From an uncultured Eubacteriales bacterium (GTDB taxonomy: Bacteria; Bacillota; Clostridia; Oscillospirales; UBA644), in NCBI GenBank assembly GCA_934438175.1, contig CAKSBH010000002.1, positions 124,001-188,000 on the forward strand: a stretch of DNA of 64,000 nucleotides. The letters run 5' to 3'. The notes beneath the pieces were generated by a model that worked only from the letters and a program-made list of their open reading frames with translations, did not search any database and was not told where the DNA came from. The translations under genes and the position numbers were made by a program. Of the stretch, positions 50,157 to 58,095 are shown in pieces. Position 1 is the stretch's first letter. Each line of letters opens with the position of its first letter.

Positions 50157-50675
50157 TTATTCGGTTTCAATCAGTCCGTAGTCGCCGTTCCGGCGGCGGT
50201 ACAGAACGGCAACCCGTTCGTCCGCGGTGCGGAAAATGAAGAAGTCGTGCCCCAGCAGATTCATCTGCAGAATGGCTTCCTCCGGGCTCATCGGCTTTGC
50301 TGAGACGGTTTTGCTGCGGACGATGCGGTAAGAGTCTTCCGGCTCGTTTTCGACAGGAGAATCGAAGACAAAACTGCTGTCCTTCAGACGTTTGGAAAGC
50401 TTGGTTTTGTGCTTGCGGATCTGGCGGATGAGAAGATCCACAATGTCGTCGATGCAATATTTGAAATCCGTATCCGTTGCCTGGGCACGGAAGATCAGCC
50501 CGCCGTAATCCACCGTAACTTCCACGGTGAAGCGATCTTCTTTTTCGTAGGTGAAAACCACATGGACAACGCAGTCGCCTTCAAAGAATTTTTCCAGTTT
50601 TTTGAATTTCTTTTCCGTGTAGGCCTTGGTGTCATCCCGAACCGTGCAGCGTCTTGATACATACTGGTACGTCAT
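50157..50675 (-). CDS. hpf: long-form ribosome hibernation promoting factor
   Basis: Ribosome dimerising and silencing protein, 172 residues. N-terminal S30AE/YfiA domain (KAYTEKKFKKLEKFF, VEVTVDYGGLIFRAQATDTDFKYCID in part) and the C-terminal long-HPF dimerisation domain (VRSKTVSAKPMSPEEAILQMNLLGHDFFIF in part). The ATG at 50675 has AAGGAGTGAACACAAG; the longer open frame upstream is ignored because it passes through the promoter region (TATAAT on the minus strand at 50734-50739). Confidence 0.93.
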   Translation of the reverse strand: MTYQYVSRRCTVRDDTKAYTEKKFKKLEKFFEGDCVVHVVFTYEKEDRFTVEVTVDYGGLIFRAQATDTDFKYCIDDIVDLLIRQIRKHKTKLSKRLKDSSFVFDSPVENEPEDSYRIVRSKTVSAKPMSPEEAILQMNLLGHDFFIFRTADERVAVLYRRRNGDYGLIETE

Positions 50676-50836
50676 CTTGTGTTCACTCCTTGTTCGTTTT
50701 TTTGAGAGAAGCGGTGTTCTCTTTCTACTTTTATTATACCATAAAAACAGCGGAAAAGAAAGGAATTTCTTTCGGCACGAATTGAGAAAATGCGGCACGT
50801 TTTTTAGCCAGTTGTGCCAATCTTTGAAAAAGGGGC

Positions 50837-50865
50837 TTTACAAGGCAGCGAAAGTTTGATATAAT
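50837..50865 (+). promoter_or_regulatory. sigma-A promoter of the HAD-patatin operon
   Basis: TTTACA, 17-nt spacer, TATAAT. Confidence 0.7.
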
Positions 50866-50872
50866 AAAAGAG

Positions 50873-50899
50873 CGGGTGCGAAAAATGCACCCGTTTTTT
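50873..50899 (+). other. terminator-like hairpin at the 5' end of the transcript
   Basis: CGGGTGC / GCACCCG with loop GAAAAAT and six T, starting about at +1 of the predicted mRNA. It is too close to the start for classical termination, so it may be a 5' stability or start-site element. Confidence 0.5.
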
Positions 50900-50923
50900 G
50901 ATAAGAACAAAGGAGACGTGCTC

Positions 50924-51622
50924 ATGGGACTTGGACTGACTACGGTGTTTCTGGACTGGGACGACACGCTGATTGATTTTTCCGTAAGCGAGAAAAACGC
51001 GCTGACCCGCACGATGGCGGCGTTCGGCACAACGCTGACGGCAGAAATGCTGGCGCGGTACAGCGAGCTGAATCTTTCGTGCTGGAAGCGCTTTGAACGG
51101 GGCGAAATGGAAAAATCCCGTGTGTATCTGGAGCGGTATGAGCTTCTGTTTGCGGAGTATGGTCTGCCGTACGATCCCGTTGCGTTCAATGCCCGGTATC
51201 TTTCGGAGCTTGCCGAGGAAGTTCCCGCCTTTGACGGTGCGGAGGATCTTTGCCGGCTTCTGCACAAACGGTATGACGTCTATGTCGTAACAAACGGCGA
51301 TCGGAACGGGCAGTTCCGACGGATTGCCAAAAGCGGGCTGGAGCCGTATTTTGACGGCGTGTTTGTGTCGGAGCGCATCGGCGTGGGAAAACCGAAAAAG
51401 GCGTATTGGGATTATGTGTTTGCCCACATCCGCGAGACCGACGCTTCCCGCACCATGATTGTGGGGGATTCTCTGACATCGGACATGGCATCGGCGGATA
51501 CGGTGCCGGGCATGAAGACGTGCTGGGTCAATCCGCACGGAAAGAAAACGGATCGGATCCTGACCTGGGAAGTGAAGAATCTGAGGGAGCTCATTTCCCG
51601 CTTCTCGGAGGAAGAGGTATGA
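50924..51622 (+). CDS. YjjG-like HAD pyrimidine nucleotidase/phosphatase
   Basis: HAD phosphatase of 232 residues with all motifs: DWDDTL (D11, D13), motif II VVTNGD, motif III Lys in GVGKPKKAYW and motif IV IVGDSLTSDMASA. The helical C1 cap fits the YjjG/noncanonical pyrimidine nucleotidase group. It overlaps the next gene by 4 bp (ATGA), so it is coupled to a patatin-like protein. Substrate is inferred, not proven. Confidence 0.88.
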   Translation: MGLGLTTVFLDWDDTLIDFSVSEKNALTRTMAAFGTTLTAEMLARYSELNLSCWKRFERGEMEKSRVYLERYELLFAEYGLPYDPVAFNARYLSELAEEVPAFDGAEDLCRLLHKRYDVYVVTNGDRNGQFRRIAKSGLEPYFDGVFVSERIGVGKPKKAYWDYVFAHIRETDASRTMIVGDSLTSDMASADTVPGMKTCWVNPHGKKTDRILTWEVKNLRELISRFSEEEV

Positions 51623-52896
51623 CAAAGCGGGCGTTGGTTCTCGGCGGCGGCGGAAGCCGCGGCTCTTATGAGTTCGGTGCGGTTGTTGCCCTGAAAGAGC
51701 TTGGCGTGGAATACGATACGGTCATCGGAACCTCCATCGGGGCTCTCAATGCGGTATTCATTGCACAGGGCGACATGGATCTTTATGAAAAACTGTGGAA
51801 CAGCATCACCATCGACCGGGTGATGAAAGACGGCATCAATCTTTACGACGATCTTTCCCGCTATCGCAACGGGGAGATCGGGAAGTTCTTCAAGACCTAC
51901 CGGAAGAACGGCGGTGCAGACATTTCACCGCTGATTCATCTGGTCCGCAGCAACATTGATGAGGAGAAGGTTCGCCGTTCGCCGGTCCGCCTCGGCGTTG
52001 TTACGGTGAAATTCCCGTCCTTTGAGCCGGTGGAGATTATGGTGGACAAAATGCCGGTGGGTTCCCTGGTGGATTATGTCATCGCCTCCGCCTCGCTGTT
52101 TCCTGCCTTTCCGACCTATAAGATGTTTGGCAACGAATACATCGACGGCGGCTATTACGACACGGTTGCGGCAAATTTTGCCTTTGATCAGGGTGCCGAA
52201 GAGGTGGTTTGCTTCGATCTGCTTCCGTCACAGGAGCACCCTCATCTGAAGCAGCGTTCGTGCGTAAAATATATCTGTCCCGCGCGCAATCTCGGCAGTG
52301 TGCTTCTGTTTGAGCAGGAGGTTCTTTCCTCCAACCGCCGCCGCGGATACAACGATACCATGAAGAACTACGGAAAATATGCCGGCGGAGAGTATGCGTT
52401 TGAACCCGGTTCTCTGTTGGGAAGCCGCCGCGCGGCACAGCAGCTTTCGCTGTCGGTGTGCCGGGCAGAGGCGAAAATGGCACCGAAAAACGCATTGGGA
52501 AAAATTCATATGCCGGCACCGCTTTCGGAACGGCTGAACCGGCAGTTGGCTCTGTTTCCGGTCAGCCGCCCGGAGAATGAGCTGCTTGCCGCCGGTGAGA
52601 TCTGCGGAAATCTTCTGGGTGCTGACGATACGGAGGTTTCCCGGCTGCGGCTGTTCAAGCATGACCGGATGGCGCAGCTGCCAACATCGGCGGCAACGGG
52701 AGCGGTGCAGCGGATGCGGGGGAGAACCCCGGTCGAACTGCGCGGCATTCTGAATCCTGCGTCTCCCGCTATGCGCATTGCCGTTCTGGCGGAGGTATTG
52801 CGGCAGGACGGACCGACCTCGCCCCGTGTGGTGGATGCGGCACAGGCGTTTACGGAGGAATTCCTTGCGGCGTTGTTTATTACGTCCGCTGTCTGA
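51619..52896 (+). CDS. patatin-like phospholipase
   Basis: Lipid acyl hydrolase of 425 residues. Patatin signatures: oxyanion loop GGGGSRGSYEFG, nucleophile elbow GTSIG with Ser39, and the dyad aspartate D176 in DGG. The domain ends near residue 230; the C-terminal 195 residues are helical and unassigned, and include a mid-region NALGKIHMPAPLS segment. No signal peptide, so it acts in the cytosol or at the inner membrane face. It is coupled to the HAD gene. Confidence 0.9.
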   Translation: MTKRALVLGGGGSRGSYEFGAVVALKELGVEYDTVIGTSIGALNAVFIAQGDMDLYEKLWNSITIDRVMKDGINLYDDLSRYRNGEIGKFFKTYRKNGGADISPLIHLVRSNIDEEKVRRSPVRLGVVTVKFPSFEPVEIMVDKMPVGSLVDYVIASASLFPAFPTYKMFGNEYIDGGYYDTVAANFAFDQGAEEVVCFDLLPSQEHPHLKQRSCVKYICPARNLGSVLLFEQEVLSSNRRRGYNDTMKNYGKYAGGEYAFEPGSLLGSRRAAQQLSLSVCRAEAKMAPKNALGKIHMPAPLSERLNRQLALFPVSRPENELLAAGEICGNLLGADDTEVSRLRLFKHDRMAQLPTSAATGAVQRMRGRTPVELRGILNPASPAMRIAVLAEVLRQDGPTSPRVVDAAQAFTEEFLAALFITSAV

Positions 52897-52906
52897 AAAA
52901 CGCAAC

Positions 52907-52940
52907 AGGCGCAGCCGTTTGGCTACGCCTGATTTTTTTG
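52907..52940 (+). terminator. intrinsic terminator after the patatin gene
   Basis: Ten-position stem AGGCGCAGCC / GGCTACGCCT (one mismatch), loop GTTT, then seven T. It overlaps the 3' end of the convergent gene. Confidence 0.8.
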
Positions 52941-53228
52941 TTCTTTGCCCTCGGCCTGTTGGTGGTCGTGACGTTTGTTGATAAAATAAATGGGAACGTT
53001 TGCCGAGACGATCAGCAGATTGAGGATGTAGACCGCCAGAACAAAATTGATCTGCCCGGCAAGAATCTTTGCCGCGATCCCGGCAATGTAACCGAGGATA
53101 ATCAGCAGAATGAATTGAATGCTCATGGATTTCGCCGTTTTTGCTTTGAAATTCTTGATGACCGAAAGCGGCCAGGAAATTCCGAAGCAGACCAGCATGA
53201 GAGTTTCCAGTAATTCGGTTGGATTCAT
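52923..53228 (-). CDS. PQ-loop/SemiSWEET-like small transporter
   Basis: A 101-residue membrane protein with three helices (LMLVCFGISWPLSVIKNF, FILLIILGYIAGIAAKIL, FVLAVYILNLLIVSANVPIYFI), the half-size arrangement of SemiSWEET sugar carriers. The conserved motif is PL instead of PQ after FGISW, followed by the usual K-x(2)-T-A-K-S-M-S segment. It diverges from a LysR gene with overlapping promoters, so the regulator likely controls it. Sugar transport is inferred from fold. Confidence 0.7.
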   Translation of the reverse strand: MNPTELLETLMLVCFGISWPLSVIKNFKAKTAKSMSIQFILLIILGYIAGIAAKILAGQINFVLAVYILNLLIVSANVPIYFINKRHDHQQAEGKEQKNQA

Positions 53229-53269
53229 TTTTTTGCCCTTCTTTTTACACGTTTTCTCAGGATAATACC

Positions 53270-53298
53270 ATTATAGCATTGACAAAGCATAATGTCTA
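53270..53298 (-). promoter_or_regulatory. sigma-A promoter of the SemiSWEET-like gene
   Basis: Minus-strand TAGACA, 17-nt spacer, TATAAT. It overlaps the divergent LysR promoter. Confidence 0.75.
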
Positions 53299-53307
53299 AT
53301 ATATAAT
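53279..53307 (+). promoter_or_regulatory. sigma-A promoter of the LysR gene
   Basis: Perfect TTGACA, 17-nt spacer, perfect TATAAT. The direct repeat ACAAAGCATAATGT (53282-53295, again at 53314-53327) overlaps it. Confidence 0.8.
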
Positions 53308-53327
53308 ATAAATACAAAGCATAATGT
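53282..53327. repeat. direct repeat pair, putative LysR operators
   Basis: Two exact copies of ACAAAGCATAATGT, 32 bp apart (three helical turns). The first is inside both divergent promoters, the second just after the LysR -10 box. Confidence 0.65.
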
Positions 53328-53354
53328 ATATCTTATGAATGGCGGGCAACGGAG

Positions 53355-54233
53355 ATGGAGATCACACAGATTCGGTATTTTCTTGAGGTGGCGGAGAGCG
53401 GGCATGTTACCCGAAGCGCCGAAAAGCTGCACATCGCTCAGCCGGCGCTGTCGCAAACCATCCGGCGGCTGGAAAACGAACTCGGGGTTCCGCTGTTTGT
53501 GAAGGACGGCAGGAATATCGTTCTGACGGAGTACGGAAAATATCTCCGGGAGCGACTGATGCCGTTTATGCAGACGCTGGAGGAGATTCCGCGAAAGCTT
53601 GCCGAGATGCGGAAACTGGAAGAGCGCACCGTTTATCTCAAGGTTCTGGCGGCATCAACGCTGATTACGGAAGCCGTCATTCTGTTCCAGGCCGCGCACG
53701 AGGATGTGATGGTAAGACTGTTGCAGAACAGCGAGGAGCCGTTGTATGACATCGAGGTGACCACGCGGCTTCCGCATCTGCGGGGTGACGGTGCGGGTGA
53801 CAGTGATTTTGTGTGCCCGGAGCAGATCTTTCTGGTTGTTCCCAACAGCGGAAAATATGCGGGCCGGAACATCCTCTGTCTGAAAGAGGCGGAAAACGAG
53901 GGCTTTATCGGGCTGATGGGTTCCCGGCAGTTCCGGACAATCTGCGACCAGTTCTGCCACCGTGCCGGCATCCGTCCGACCTATGTGTTTGAGAGTGACA
54001 GTCCTGCCGCCGTGCAGAATATGATTGCGGCGAATATGGGGGTCGGGTTCTGGCCGGAATTCAGCTGGGGGAAGCTTCACAACAAAAAAGTGAAGCGGAT
54101 GGAGGTGTCGGATGTGGAGTGCCGGCGGGAACTGGTGGTGTCCCGGAACAGGAACCGGCAGAACCGTGTTGCCGAAGAATTTTTTGTATTTCTGAAAACC
54201 TATCTGCTCAAAAAAGCCCGGCATCGGGGCTGA
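53355..54233 (+). CDS. LysR-family transcriptional regulator (CbsB/CynR-like)
   Basis: A 292-residue regulator with N-terminal HTH (ITQIRYFLEVAESGHVTRSAEKLHIAQPALSQTIRRLENELGVPLF in part, a canonical LysR helix-turn-helix) and a LysR substrate-binding domain. ATG at 53355 with GGGCAACGGAGATGG upstream. Divergent from the SemiSWEET-like gene; the repeats between them are the likely binding sites. Confidence 0.92.
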   Translation: MEITQIRYFLEVAESGHVTRSAEKLHIAQPALSQTIRRLENELGVPLFVKDGRNIVLTEYGKYLRERLMPFMQTLEEIPRKLAEMRKLEERTVYLKVLAASTLITEAVILFQAAHEDVMVRLLQNSEEPLYDIEVTTRLPHLRGDGAGDSDFVCPEQIFLVVPNSGKYAGRNILCLKEAENEGFIGLMGSRQFRTICDQFCHRAGIRPTYVFESDSPAAVQNMIAANMGVGFWPEFSWGKLHNKKVKRMEVSDVECRRELVVSRNRNRQNRVAEEFFVFLKTYLLKKARHRG

Positions 54234-54242
54234 GGATTTTTG
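54215..54242 (+). terminator. weak intrinsic terminator of the LysR gene
   Basis: AGCCC / GGGCT stem around the stop codon and a run of five T. Confidence 0.5.
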
Positions 54243-54276
54243 GTTTTCGTATTTTCAACATTTTTTGCGGCAGTAC

Positions 54277-54305
54277 TTGAAAACGCGGAAGAATTCTGTT
54301 ATAAT
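54277..54305 (+). promoter_or_regulatory. sigma-A promoter of the rsmD-coaD operon
   Basis: TTGAAA, 17-nt spacer, TATAAT; 34 nt before rsmD. Confidence 0.75.
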
Positions 54306-54339
54306 ATATTATGTAAAAATACAATGGATAGGTGTCTGT

Positions 54340-54927
54340 ATGCGTGTCGTTGCGGGAAAAGCCAGGGGAACCAAGCTGAAGACGCCGGCGGAGGACATGC
54401 CGGTGCGTCCGACGTCCGACCGGGTGAAAGAGGCATTGTTCAGCGCCGTGCAGTTTGATATCCGCGGTGAGGTGCTGGATCTGTTTGCCGGTTCCGGGCA
54501 GTTGGGCATTGAGGCGCTGAGCCGGGGTGCCGATTTTGCCGTATTCTGCGATCACGAACAGCGAAGCATCGATCTGATTGCCTTCAATGTCGGAAAGGTG
54601 CATATGGAGGCGCAAAGCGAGATCCGGCTGACCGATTATAAACGGTATCTCCGGCACGACTGTCATCGCCGTTTTCATCTGGTTCTGATCGATCCGCCCT
54701 ACGGAACCGGATTGTCGGACAGAGCGCTTTCGTATGTGGCGGAGGGGACTTGCCTGGACGCGGATGCCGTGGTTGCGGTGGAGTGTCCGGCGGACGAAAA
54801 AAAGCCGGAACGCGTCGGCGTGCTTGCGCTGTACCGTCGGTATACCTATGGGACGGTATCGTTTGCGGTATACAGGAGGGAGAGCGGAACCGATGAAAGT
54901 CACAGCGCTTTGCCCGGGGAGCTTTGA
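54340..54927 (+). CDS. rsmD: 16S rRNA (guanine966-N2)-methyltransferase RsmD
   Basis: SAM-dependent rRNA methyltransferase, 195 residues: N-terminal GKARGTKLKTP and RPTSDRVKEALFS, SAM loop LDLFAGSGQLGIEALSRGA, and catalytic LIDPPYG. Normally followed by coaD in Firmicutes, as here, where the genes overlap by 35 bp. Start at 54340 has GATAGGTGTCTGT; weak site but the family start MRVVAGKARG fits. Confidence 0.95.
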   Translation: MRVVAGKARGTKLKTPAEDMPVRPTSDRVKEALFSAVQFDIRGEVLDLFAGSGQLGIEALSRGADFAVFCDHEQRSIDLIAFNVGKVHMEAQSEIRLTDYKRYLRHDCHRRFHLVLIDPPYGTGLSDRALSYVAEGTCLDADAVVAVECPADEKKPERVGVLALYRRYTYGTVSFAVYRRESGTDESHSALPGEL

Positions 54928-55402
54928 TCCCATCACGACCGGCCATGTGCGGCTGATTGAACGGGCGGCTTCCGTTTTTGATGAGGTTGTCGTCTGCGTT
55001 GCGGAGAACGATGTGAAAGTTTATACCTTTTCCGCCGGGGAGCGGGAGATTCTGTGCCGGAAGGCACTGGCGTTTCTCCGAAACGTGCGGGTGGTGCGCT
55101 GGGACGGAATGACGGCAGACGCCGTGGATGCGTTCGGAGCATCGGTTATCGTGAAGGGGATCCGGAACGAAACGGATTTTGCATATGAAACGGAGATGGC
55201 GCGGTATAACGTTGCGCGGAATCCCCGCGCGGAAACGCTGTTTTTGCCGGCAGAGCCGTGTTGGGAGCATGTCAGTTCCACCGAACTGAAACGCCGGCTT
55301 CGCGGGAACCCGCCGGATGTGTCTCTGATACCGGAGGCGATCCGGGAAGAAGTTGTCAGAAAAATATCTTGGATAGAGAGCAAGGAGAAAGAAAATGAGT
55401 AA
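54893..55402 (+). CDS. coaD: phosphopantetheine adenylyltransferase
   Basis: Fourth enzyme of coenzyme A synthesis, 169 residues. Nucleotidyltransferase motifs CPGSFDPITTGH (TxGH) near the N-terminus and the C-terminal SSTELKRRL segment (S-S-T/S in place of ISST). Ribosome site ACAGGAGGGAGAGCGG within the rsmD 3' end, so it is coupled to rsmD and overlaps the next gene by 8 bp. Confidence 0.96.
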   Translation: MKVTALCPGSFDPITTGHVRLIERAASVFDEVVVCVAENDVKVYTFSAGEREILCRKALAFLRNVRVVRWDGMTADAVDAFGASVIVKGIRNETDFAYETEMARYNVARNPRAETLFLPAEPCWEHVSSTELKRRLRGNPPDVSLIPEAIREEVVRKISWIESKEKENE

Positions 55403-55910
55403 CGATTTTTACAAGACCCTGGAAGAAATGGAAGACATGATGGAGGAAGCGGCGCGGGTTCCGTTTTCCAAAACCAAATGCATTCTGGACAGTGAAAAGT
55501 TCTTTGATCTGCTTGATGATCTCAAAAAGAACATCCCCGAAGAGATGAAAAAGTCCAAAGAGCTTCTGGAAAACAAAGATACCATGATGAATCAGGCGAA
55601 GGACGATTCCGACCTGATGATTGAGCGTGCCAAGAAAGCGGCGGAGCAGATGCTGGTGAAGGCGAAGAAGAGTTCCGATGCCATCATCGAGCGAGCCAAA
55701 GCGCAGGCGGAGACGATGGTCAACGAGCAGGAGGTTCTGATTGTGGCAAAGGAGCGTGCCGCCGAGATCATCGAAAAAGCAAAGAACGATTCCATGAAGA
55801 TGAAGAATATGACGGTGTCGTACATCGACGACGTGGTGACGAATTCCGAACGGTCTCTGCAGGCGGCTCTGACTGCCGTGCAGAAGGCAAAACAGGAATA
55901 CAACAAATAA
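55395..55910 (+). CDS. coiled-coil protein linked to coaD (171 aa)
   Basis: Highly charged, almost entirely helical protein. Residues 60-150 are a heptad-type coiled coil with repeated Ala/Lys/Glu and I-x-x-A-K spacing (MIERAKKAAEQM, IIERAKAQAETM, IIEKAKNDSM). Such DivIVA/V-ATPase-subunit-like proteins are commonly found next to coaD in Clostridia. No enzymatic motif; the role is probably structural or in cell division, but it is unknown. Confidence 0.65.
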   Translation: MSNDFYKTLEEMEDMMEEAARVPFSKTKCILDSEKFFDLLDDLKKNIPEEMKKSKELLENKDTMMNQAKDDSDLMIERAKKAAEQMLVKAKKSSDAIIERAKAQAETMVNEQEVLIVAKERAAEIIEKAKNDSMKMKNMTVSYIDDVVTNSERSLQAALTAVQKAKQEYNK

Positions 55911-55915
55911 AAACG

Positions 55916-57451
55916 ATGAAACAAAAGGGATTCAGGCGGATCGTATGTGCGGTCTGCCTCCTTCTGTCTTTTCTGCTTTCTTCCTGTTCGCTGTCCTCCC
56001 TTCTGGACGGGCTGGAAGAGAAGAAACCGGAGGACGGCGGAACGTCGGACGCACCGCATCTGACGCTTGGTTTTTTTGAAAACGATTCTCTTGTGCCGTA
56101 CTTTGCGCAGCACCGCACAAACCGTGAGGTGCTGACGCTGGTGTTCTGCGGGTTGTATGCTGTGGATGCCTCGTATACGGCGCAGCCGGTTCTGGCAGAG
56201 CGCGGGGAATGGAGCGGAAACACGCTGACCGTGACGCTGAGAGAGCAGGCGGTGTTTTCCGACGGCTCACCGCTGACGGCAGAGGACTGCGTTTTTTCGT
56301 ATAACCTTGCCGCTTCGGACGGTTCGGTGTACCGGGACCGCTTCTCGTCCATCCGGGCGTGGCGGGCGGTGGACAATCGGACGTTTGAGGTGGAATTCTC
56401 GTCCGGAAACCCGTATCAGGTCAATCTGCTGGATCTTCCCATTCTCAGAACGGGTACGGAAACGGCGGATCTTCCCGTCGGTGCGGGACGGTATTTTTTC
56501 AAGCGCTCGCCCGAGAAAACGGGGAAAGACGGGCTTCGTCTGTACCGCAATGAGAATTTTCCGGGAGAGCCCGCTGTGGCGGATACGGTGGAACTGACGT
56601 TGGTCTCTTCCGATGAAGATCTTCTGTACGCCTTCAATTACGGCGGCTCGGATGTTCTGTACCGGGATCTCGCCGGCGGAACCGCATCCTACCGTGTCAG
56701 TGCGCAGACCGTTCCCTGTCTGTCCAATCGCCTGACGTATGCAGCCATCAATCCTTCCCGGGAAATTTTTTCCAACGGGGCGTTGGTGCTGCGGGCGTTG
56801 CAGCAGTTGACGGACCGCGCGTCGGTGGACGCGCTGCTGGGAGGATGCGGAAAAGCCGTGTGGACACCGTTCAATCCCGGCTGGTCGGTGACGCAGAATG
56901 CCGGCTTCGCCCCGGATACCGGCACGGAGGACGGTGCGCGGGACGCTTTTTACAAGGCGCGCTGGTACCGGAACTCCGAAACGCAGCGGCTGGAATGGTA
57001 TGGGAAGGAAATCTCGCTTACCATCATCGTTGCGGCGGAAAACGCGTTTGAGGAACCGGTTGCGCAGAATCTTGCCGCCCGGCTGGAATCCTTCGGCGTA
57101 CGTGCTTCGGTACGCGTTCTCGGGCAGAAGGATTATGCCGAAGCGGTACGGCAGGGGACTTATGATCTTCGGATCGGGACCGTGGAGATTTCCGCGGATA
57201 TGAATCTGTCCGCTCTCTATGCCGATGCCCGTGTTCCGGTTTCTGCGGAGCTGCAGCAGAAAACCGCGCAGTTTCTGCGGGGAGAATGTTCTGCCATGGA
57301 ACTGAACACTGTGTTTCAGGAGCAGCTGCCGCTGATTCCGTTGTATTACACCTCCTATGCCGTGGCGGTCAACATGAGGGTAGAGGGAACCTTTCTTCCC
57401 ACCCCGACTTCCCTGCTCGGCGGACAGGAGACCTGGGAAAAGAAAAAATAA
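55916..57451 (+). CDS. lipoprotein of the family 5 solute-binding type
   Basis: Extracellular substrate-binding lipoprotein, 511 residues. Lipobox LSSC with Cys24. The mature part has the oligopeptide/dipeptide binding family layout: FFENDSLVPYFAQHRTNREVL, LREQAVFSDGSPLTAEDCVFSYNLAA (in part) and the NPGW segment near residue 320. No permease or ATPase genes are in the window, so it may serve a transporter encoded elsewhere, or be a signalling receptor. It is the last gene of the rsmD operon, only 5 bp after the coiled-coil gene. Confidence 0.85.
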   Translation: MKQKGFRRIVCAVCLLLSFLLSSCSLSSLLDGLEEKKPEDGGTSDAPHLTLGFFENDSLVPYFAQHRTNREVLTLVFCGLYAVDASYTAQPVLAERGEWSGNTLTVTLREQAVFSDGSPLTAEDCVFSYNLAASDGSVYRDRFSSIRAWRAVDNRTFEVEFSSGNPYQVNLLDLPILRTGTETADLPVGAGRYFFKRSPEKTGKDGLRLYRNENFPGEPAVADTVELTLVSSDEDLLYAFNYGGSDVLYRDLAGGTASYRVSAQTVPCLSNRLTYAAINPSREIFSNGALVLRALQQLTDRASVDALLGGCGKAVWTPFNPGWSVTQNAGFAPDTGTEDGARDAFYKARWYRNSETQRLEWYGKEISLTIIVAAENAFEEPVAQNLAARLESFGVRASVRVLGQKDYAEAVRQGTYDLRIGTVEISADMNLSALYADARVPVSAELQQKTAQFLRGECSAMELNTVFQEQLPLIPLYYTSYAVAVNMRVEGTFLPTPTSLLGGQETWEKKK

Positions 57452-57456
57452 AAAGC

Positions 57457-57492
57457 GTGCCCTCCGGATATCCGGAGGGCACTTGTTTTTTT
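57457..57492 (+). terminator. palindromic intrinsic terminator
   Basis: Thirteen-base arms GTGCCCTCCGGAT / ATCCGGAGGGCAC with hardly any loop, then a T-run; closes the rsmD-coaD operon. Confidence 0.85.
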
Positions 57493-57498
57493 ACGGAA

Positions 57499-58068
57499 TT
57501 ATTCAAAGTAAAGCTCGTGGATTCTCTTTTTCGCTTCACGGATCCGGCGGCTGAAGACGCAGGTGAAGATGATGTCGCAGATTCCGTCGATAATCAGCGA
57601 AATTCCGGCGAACATCATAACCGTGTCAAAGGTGTCGAACATCACCAGGATGCCCAGCGCAACCGTGAGTACGGAAAGGAGAAGCATAAAGCCCCAGCCC
57701 TTGATGTGCGCACGGGCACAGTCGATGCTGTCTACCAGAGAGGTGCTGCCGTCGATGACAATGAACAGACCGAAAATAACGGTCAGCAGTTCTTTGACCA
57801 TGGAGGGATTGATCAGGCAGAAAGCGCCGGAAAGCAGAAGCGCAATGCCGATGATCAGGGAATGCGCACTGAAGGCAAAGCCGTAAAGAATGAAGGTTAC
57901 GACCGCAACGACCCCGGCGCAAAGCAACGTGATTCCGGAAACCGTGCAGAGAACATCCGCCGATTCTTTCGGAAGAACAAGGAACAGGACGCCGATGGCA
58001 ATGGCGAGAACGGCAATGAGGATTCCGCTCCATTTCATTTTTGTAATGGCTTTTTTGATTTGACTCAT
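57499..58068 (-). CDS. HdeD-like DUF308 membrane protein
   Basis: Membrane protein of 189 residues with six helices as three pairs, the HdeD/DUF308 pattern of small acid-resistance-related proteins (GILIAVLAIAIGVLFLVLP; TLLCAGVVAVVTFILYG-type repeats; ELLTVIFGLFIVIDGSTSLVDSI). It lies 27 bp downstream of a TetR regulator on the minus strand and is presumably controlled by it. Function in this organism unknown. Confidence 0.85.
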   Translation of the reverse strand: MSQIKKAITKMKWSGILIAVLAIAIGVLFLVLPKESADVLCTVSGITLLCAGVVAVVTFILYGFAFSAHSLIIGIALLLSGAFCLINPSMVKELLTVIFGLFIVIDGSTSLVDSIDCARAHIKGWGFMLLLSVLTVALGILVMFDTFDTVMMFAGISLIIDGICDIIFTCVFSRRIREAKKRIHELYFE

Positions 58069-58095
58069 AAAAAATCTTCCTTCCCTATGATTTTT

